Source of the DNA: Limanda limanda
Lineage: Eukaryota; Chordata; Actinopteri; Pleuronectiformes; Pleuronectidae
Assembly (NCBI RefSeq): GCF_963576545.1
Contig: NC_083647.1
Span: forward strand, 5,127,507 to 5,191,506
Direction of reading: 5' to 3'
Length of the DNA: 64,000 bases
This document shows, piece after piece, positions 58,230 to 64,000 of the stretch. The notes under the pieces are model-generated. The model did not search any database, was not told the DNA's origin, and was given only the letters and a program-made list of their open reading frames with translations. Positions within the stretch are counted from its first letter, which is position 1. Each line of letters begins with the position of its first letter. The position numbers were made by a program, and so were the translations under genes.

Positions 58230-58480
58230 TAACAGGCTTTCTGCTGATTGGAATAGGCGCTGCCCTGGTTTATCGGAAAATAATGGAAACGGTGACAGCT
58301 GTCAAGAGCCCCTTAAAGCTGCCCTTGATGATTGATGCACTGGGCAGAGCTGTTGGCACTCAGACCGCGGACTTTAACCGCCAGGTGGATAACATCATGG
58401 AGAAGCTCACGGCTCTGCTAAGGAAATCGGATCGATTCGGAGACCTGGTGGATAAAATGGAAAAAGGAGACAAAGAGTAG
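58226..58480 (+). CDS. 84-residue membrane/coiled-coil protein of the retroposon
   Basis: The protein starts MITGFLLIGIGAALVY, a likely single membrane or signal-anchor segment, then RKIMETVTAVKSPLKLPLM. A helical C-terminal part follows (RQVDNIMEKLTALLRK, DLVDKMEKGDKE) with heptad-like hydrophobics suggesting a short coiled coil. The frame is uninterrupted to TAG at 58478. It lies inside a repeat-like unit with a LINE-type tail, so it may be element-encoded. I do not recognise a family. Whether it is translated, and whether it helps the element or is a captured host exon, is unknown. Confidence 0.45.
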   Translation: MITGFLLIGIGAALVYRKIMETVTAVKSPLKLPLMIDALGRAVGTQTADFNRQVDNIMEKLTALLRKSDRFGDLVDKMEKGDKE

Positions 58481-59227
58481 ACGCGCAAAAATTGGAATGC
58501 GGCTACTGCAAGTCCAAACACTCCCAATCTTATCTTTCGCCCCCCCCCCCCCCCCCCCCCCAGCCAGCACGGGCCCGACCAAGGCCGTTGCTGGAACATC
58601 AACTCCACTGAAGAGCGCTGCTGTGAGACACTCTTGCTTCCCTTCCCCCCCCCCCACAGACACCGGTGGATTTTTGTCCCTGTCTAGGACCTTTCGAGGC
58701 GGTCTCCACGGCAACAACAATCTTGCGAACAGAGAATCTGGCCGATGTGGCCTTGGGGAGGGCGACAACACAGGCGTACCTATACATGAACTTTACATAC
58801 ATACACACGTACATACTACACACAGATATGCATCACCCACACCCCCCATCCCATGCCTTCGCCTGCTTCGTACCCCCAGTGTGACAGGCGGGTCTGGTGT
58901 CTTGCGCTGCGAGGCTGCGGGAACGGATGGCTGCTTGTCAGGCTGGCTTACCTCCATCCCCCATCTGGCTGGGCTTAGAACACCCAGTCACTGGCTCTCC
59001 TCCCCCTCCCCCCTCCCCCTCCCCATTGCAAGTCATGTTTAAAATGTTTGTGCTTATGTGCTGGTTTTTTTTTTGCATTTCCCAAACTGTACTCCTCTAG
59101 GAGCATAGTCTGGGGGTTGTGTTTTCCCTCCTCCTTCCCCTCATGTTATGCTATAATCTTTTAACATTTCTTTACATTTCGTTGCCTGTGTACTTGTACT
59201 CTGTGTAATGACAATAAAATTGAATCC

Positions 59228-59228
<1 letters not shown>

Positions 59229-59275
<47 letters not shown>
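59229..59275 (+). repeat. (TA)n microsatellite
   Basis: An uninterrupted TA run directly follows the retroposon tail. Confidence 0.95.
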
Positions 59276-59277
<2 letters not shown>

Positions 59278-60642
59278 GGTCTGTTCCTTGTCATACTGGT
59301 TTATTAATTATTGATCCAAAAAGTCCTGATAATATGATTATCAGATACTTTTGATGACCTTTCTCGCCGTAACATAATACAGATACTCTTACAGCAATAC
59401 ACATGTGTGCCTGACTTATAGGTCCATAATAGTAAAAGACTAAATAGATAAATGACAAAATATGGAAATACAATCGTTTACATAGTGAAATTGCTGTAGT
59501 AAAGGTTTGGTTTGATTTAGGCACAAATTCAACTTTGAAGATTTGGACTCATTTGCTTGAATAACTGACTGGTGGTGTCTCACAAAAACAGAAAAAATGT
59601 TTCTCGTCAAAAAAAATAACTTGGGGTCTTAATTAGCTGCTTTTAAAATCAGCCTATGCTTTTATAGGATGTTATAAATAGAGTGATTAAAAACTCTAAC
59701 ACAATTGCAACATCAAAAGAAAATGTGATCTGAAGGATGCTAAAATGCTACTGTCAGCATAGGGGGAACTATGGATTGCATGGGTTTTTAGGGACCATTC
59801 TTATTACAGACATTAAATCCAGTCAAAATAAAAAAAATGTTAAGCAGTGTAGGTTTAACGTACTCTACATAAGAAATATGTGTTGATAGTTTGATGCTGA
59901 ACTCACAAGGTCTGATAGATTAGAAAGTTACCAGCTGATAATGTTAATGATGGATATAACTGCAGCAAATACAATTGGGAAAAAACACGACAGAAGAGAT
60001 ACATCACATGATAAAGGCATTTAAATAAGGTTTTGCTTCATGGTGGTAAACTGAAGATTTGTTATATATATTTGTAAAAAGCAATATTGAGGTATACATT
60101 AATCCATACACAGTACAGGTACAGATTGATGAAAAGAAAACCATAGAAATTAACCAATCCACTTAAATCTATAATCGTCGTAAGGTTGTGTCATTCAACG
60201 ACCCTGTTCAGACCTGGTCTAAATGACATGATCACAAGTGGACAGCTCTTAACACAGGATGAAACACATTAAGGATCCATTTGAGATACAATTGTGACCA
60301 CATTGGGAAGTGGTCTGGGACACATGTGGCCACATTCCTTTTGCAGTGTGAATGTGAATGTGTCCCGGGTCACTTTGAAGGACCGTCTACTCAGCAGATG
60401 TCCTCTGACCCGCAACAGTTTCACAATTAATCAAAAGCAATTTTATAACTCCCAACATGTCACATTATATGGTTACAATATTAATATTAATCACCACAAT
60501 TCATTCAATTTTCAAATGGGTAAAATCCCTTGGCCCCTCCTAGTTCTGATATCTCCGTTTCTCTCTCACACACACACACACACACACAAACATACACACA
60601 CACACACAAACACACTCTTACACAACTACATTGACAACAGAC
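59276..60642. other. Non-coding stretch, (CA)n at 60558-60617
   Basis: A phrase at 60280-60420 (GTGGTCTGGGACACATGTGG, then GTGTGAATGTGAATGTG) resembles a dispersed fish repeat. There is no gene. The 180-codon open frame at 60294-60836 spans a CA repeat and the hAT boundary and is not credible. Confidence 0.45.
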
Positions 60643-61435
60643 CAGCGGTGGGAAGTAACAGTAGAAATACTTTGTTACAACCAGTGCATTTCGTCAGATG
60701 CACTGGTCCATTACTATTTGAACCTCAGCATCTAGGGTTCAAAATTTGTAAAATTATACATTATATGCATATTGTTGAAATAAATCGTGAGGAGAAACAT
60801 TTTGGTTTGTTTTGTGTCTGTATAGGCCTACTATAAAAAGCACTTTTAATTTTGGTACTTGTACTTTTGATACTTAAGTATCAAAAGTGTCTGGTGTTTA
60901 AATGTACTTAAGTACATTTAATATGAGCTACTTTAAGACTTTTACTCAAGTCATTTTCTGACAGGTGACTTTTACTTTTAACAAAGTCACTTTCAGGTAA
61001 GATATCTGTACTTTTACTCAAGTATGGCTTTTAGAAGAAGAAACACTTTATTTATCCCACAAACATGCACAAACATGCAAAGACAGACTCATGCAATGGG
61101 GAAATTAGTCCTCTGCTTTTGACCCATCTGGTGCAGGACACACTGCAGAGCAGAGCAGTGGGCAGCTGTGTACGGCGCCCGGGGAGCAGATGTTGGGGGA
61201 GTAAGGTGCCTTGCTCAGGGGCACTAGACAGGGTAGGGAGAATAGTCATTTGATCTTTGGACAGGTCCAGGTTCGTCTTTTTATGTTGTTATACCATCCA
61301 GGTAAGTTTTCGTTGAAACTCCGAGGAGACGAACCGTGGAGTCGAACCAGCATCGAACCAGAGACCCCTTCTCTGCCACTAGTCCAAGTTTCTGCCACTA
61401 GTCCACCGCCTCTTTAAGTACTTTATACACCACTG
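60643..61435. mobile_element. hAT-type element carrying a SINE
   Basis: Ends are CAGCGGTGGGAAGTA and TACTTTATACACCACTG. The flanks CAACAGAC (60635-60642) and CAACAGAT (61436-61443) match at seven of eight bases. The left part has TACTTAAGTA and TTTACTCAAGTA words typical of a very abundant fish hAT MITE. A SINE occupies 61033-61413. Confidence 0.8.
61033..61413 (-). mobile_element. tRNA-derived SINE nested in the hAT element
   Basis: On the minus strand it starts AGAGGCGGTGGACTAGTGGC, with a duplicated GGACTAGTGGCAGA unit and box B GGTTCGACTCC (about 61343). It ends GGGATAAATAAAGTGTTTCT followed by TCTTC. The ACTAGTGG and box B blocks support pol III transcription. It is a longer copy than the one at 13838-14040. 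Confidence 0.75.
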
Positions 61436-61443
61436 CAACAGAT

Positions 61444-62664
61444 ATATATGTAGACTGGATAAAAATAGCATCATCTAGTCTTTGCGAAACAAAAAGGACA
61501 CACGTGTGTAAGTTGGGACATGTGGATATTAAGAAGCTACAAGGTGTGAACTGACATACTGAGAGCTGTCCCCTTGTGATCAGATCCCTCAGGACGATTG
61601 TTCATACCAGGTCTGCCACATTAACACCGGTAACACACTGAGTTATCATTAAAAACACCAACACACACTCTAAGTACACACTCAAACAGAGCACAGCCAA
61701 CAGATCACAGTAAACAACCCCCCCCCCCCGCTTTGATCCTGCAAATTCCTCCTCTCTTCCTCCTTCCCTTCATCACTTCCTCTTGCCTGCACTAGGAAAT
61801 ATTAGACTAATAAAACAAAAAGCCAACTCAACACACTTTGATCTTTGCAACAAGCCCGGTCCATTTCCTTCCCTACTTTCTCTAGCTGCCACACATCTTC
61901 CCGCCATCCTTTTTCGCTTATTCTTTTGCCAACTCGTTCTTTCTATTTCCTCACATTTGTTCTCCAAGCACACGCTCTCTCCTCTCCCTCCATTCTTCAC
62001 TCTCCTGAAGTTTGCTTTCCAGAAGCCCGCCCTCATCTCTGAGTAGTTCCCCACCACAACTCCCCTGAAGCCAAGTCCACTCCACACCACTCCCACATGA
62101 TTAGGAGTAGTGAACTTGTTGGGAGTTCATACTACACGACTCACTGACGACAGGGGGTCACACACACTACATGATCTTTCACCTGGAGAAACCCTCGCCT
62201 CGTATGTCTGGTGTCCAAGCCAATCCACAGCATATTTGATCAAAGGAACACACATGAGAACACACATGGTGACCCCTGCTCTTCTGTGTCATCCTGATCA
62301 CAACATGACACATCAAGCTTGTGGAGAGGTGAAGCTCTTCTTTGGAGATCTTAATGGTATCGGACACAGCTCGGGCCACAGTGTTGTATCTGAACCCATT
62401 CAACAAGAACCGAGTCCAACCAGAATCTGAGAGAAATTGTGTTTCATTCATATGGACCCCAAACTAGCCCTATGCAGTGTGCAGAATTGATTGACATCTA
62501 GTGGTATCTGTAGAGAGAGGACTCCCTCCTGATGTAAATATAAAGTATTTAAATATAAAGGGCTCCTTCTTGGGTAAAGAAAACAACAATGCGTAGAATT
62601 TAGATTAAACACGCTAGTGAAAACATCACTAGGATAATTTTATATTCAATTTCTGCCCATAGAT
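61444..62664. other. Non-coding stretch
   Basis: A C-run of 10 lies near 61720, followed by pyrimidine-rich sequence at 61740-62040 whose open frames in several registers reflect composition only. No gene is supported. Confidence 0.4.
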
Positions 62665-63484
62665 TAGTGTTGCACGGTGTACCGGTACTAGAAAGGTACT
62701 GCGGTACCCTTACGTCAAAAACGATACGGTTTAGCATATTTTTAGTACCGGTACTTTATTATGATAGCACGCATTCAGAGCGCAGTCACCGCTCCGCTCC
62801 CTGTCACGCTGCTTGCATGCATTGACTGCGAGGGGCGGGGCTGCCCAGCTCGCACACATGAAACAGGCAGCTTCACTCACAGCGAGTGATCTCAGGGAGA
62901 CATGGCTGACCCTGTGCAGTGTTCACATGTTGAACGGGAACGCCACGTTAATTTGTCAAATCAGCATCGTATCAGGCCAGCATGAAAAAAACAGGAGCAG
63001 GGGTGTGTGTGTGTGTTTGCGTTTGCGTGCGCGCCCAGACAGCGCACACACACACTCACAGGCCCCGGGGCCCTGCCCCCACTCACTCACTCAGGTGGCA
63101 TGTTTTTACCTTTTATCACCTCAAACACACATCTGTAAAATTATGTAACTCATACTTGTGGAAATAACTATGTAGTCATATAGTCAGATACGGACAATTG
63201 GCCTGCATAGCCGTATATAATCAATGCTACGATGTCCCCATGTAGTTTTCATTAATATCTTGCTGTAGGCTAATACTAATATGAATAGCTGGGCAGGAAC
63301 AAGCTGGTAAAAAAGGGAACCCTACAGATGTTTTATTTATTACCATCATAGATAAATATACCAGTATCGTATCGTATTTGTGGTATTGTATCGTATTTGT
63401 GGTATTGTATCAAAAGTATCGAGTATCGTGATATTTTGGCAGGTATAGTATCGAAGTCATAATTTTGGTATCGTAACAACACTA
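62665..63484. mobile_element. hAT-type non-autonomous transposon, exact target duplication
   Basis: Ends TAGTGTTG and CAACACTA are inverted repeats. The flanks CCATAGAT at 62657-62664 and 63485-63492 are an exact 8-bp duplication. Both ends carry GTACCGGTAC- or GTATCGTATCG-like words. The interior contains a GC-rich block and a GTGTGT run but no transposase. Confidence 0.9.
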
Positions 63485-63492
63485 CCATAGAT

Positions 63493-64000
63493 CCCCTTCA
63501 CATAAATCTTACACACTGGATCTTTAATGTTTCATGGAATGAGTTTGAGTTGCCGCTCCATGTACCTAACCCACCGTCACCCTGTTTCTATCACTCTGAT
63601 TGGTTGTAGTTGTAGCTAACTTGAAATCTAGTTAGAGTCTTTGAAATGTTGGCGTGGCCTTCAAGCCATGTTTCTGAAGAGTTCACACACGACAATCGGT
63701 GAGTGCCGATTGAACAACATTTTACGTCTGAACAGGAGTTTAGTCAGATGAATATTTCAGAGATTCCTGTGTTGTTGTGAGTGGTCTGACAGGACAACCT
63801 GCTCCTGCTTTGTTATTGGTGTGTGAAAGGCAAACTTTTGTCTCCGCAGTTCTTGTCTGAAAACAGCTATAGAGGGCAACTAGATGATCAGCTTTCTGCT
63901 TACACCAGCACGCACATGGCCTGTGCATGTATCTGTGGCCTGAGTGTGAAGACATGACGCTGTGACATTAGGCGTGTTATTTGTATTTAACAGATTCGTG
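63493..64000. other. Non-coding stretch
   Basis: Nothing is recognised up to the window end. Confidence 0.4.

Larger units (their letters stand above)
58019..59236 (+). mobile_element. Short retroposon with small ORF and LINE-type tail
   Basis: The unit runs from TTTTCTTCTTCAGGCTCTCT to a tail ATGACAATAAAATTGAATCC followed by a TA run. It encodes one 84-residue protein (58226-58480), preceded by a 23-residue upstream ORF. Long C-runs lie at about 58541 and 58648. The 3' tail matches the minus-strand tail at 12050, which suggests LINE-mediated copying. It lacks RT, so it is probably non-autonomous. Confidence 0.6.

Noticed and set aside
60294..60836. 180-codon plus-strand open frame
   Set aside because: Runs through a CA microsatellite and across the border of a hAT element.
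1..64000. CRISPR arrays, bacterial operons, rRNA genes
   Set aside because: No regularly spaced repeats or ribosomal sequence; the genome is clearly vertebrate.

Overview
The window looks like a ray-finned (teleost) fish chromosome segment. The evidence is its repeat set: L2-type LINE remnants with a TTGATTGAT tail, many hAT-type non-autonomous transposons with 8-bp target duplications, tRNA-derived SINEs, short solo LTRs, and an envelope-bearing Ty3/gypsy-like endogenous retrovirus. No species can be named from the sequence alone. Host genes are sparse and have short exons with GT-AG borders. No rRNA, clear tRNA gene or CRISPR array was seen.

Layout. Positions 1-2033 hold the 3' half of an L2 LINE, followed at about 2085-3110 by a decayed relative of the large endogenous retrovirus found later, then a dispersed repeat with an 886-bp period (3126-4098). 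A seven-exon gene model on the plus strand (4212-6167, 141 codons) of unknown function follows, with a poly(A) signal at 6255. Two solo LTRs in opposite orientation (6354-6740 and 6783-7241), an old L2 remnant (7390-7990) and a third solo LTR (8996-9309) come next. From 9.3 to 20.4 kb the sequence is mostly unremarkable, with SINE and LINE tails and microsatellites.

The centrepiece is a 15.2-kb provirus at 20836-36037. Its LTRs begin TGTTG and end CAACA, and it is flanked by the 4-bp duplication TCGC. It split a coiled-coil open reading frame whose halves lie at 20402-20835 and 36042-36330. It carries gag, pol (protease, reverse transcriptase, two RNase H segments, integrase with a GPY/F-like end) and an envelope gene with a furin-type site, a fusion-peptide-like segment and a C-terminal membrane anchor. 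Several frameshifts and a stop codon break it, so this copy is not intact. Unusual points are a second protease-like domain that has lost its active-site Asp-Ser-Gly, a TGA-CTAG junction of the leaky-stop type between gag and pol, and an extra RNase H after a degraded one. A 644-bp solo LTR from another family is nested in the 3' LTR, with its own 4-bp duplication.

From 36.3 to 64 kb the window holds more solo LTRs, a decayed HECT-domain gene (38651-40560), a candidate small transcript (about 41.7-42.75 kb), a BCS1-like fragment joined to a hAT transposase fragment (43.65-43.88 kb), hAT elements with target duplications (44610, 60643 and 62665), a CGTACG-rich inverted-repeat element (46096-47225), a cluster of three hairpins (47271-47482), a minus-strand gag-only LTR element with proline-rich repeats (56181-58018), and a short retroposon-like unit encoding an 84-residue membrane/coiled-coil protein (58019-59236). 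The region 47.5-56.2 kb shows no gene I can support.
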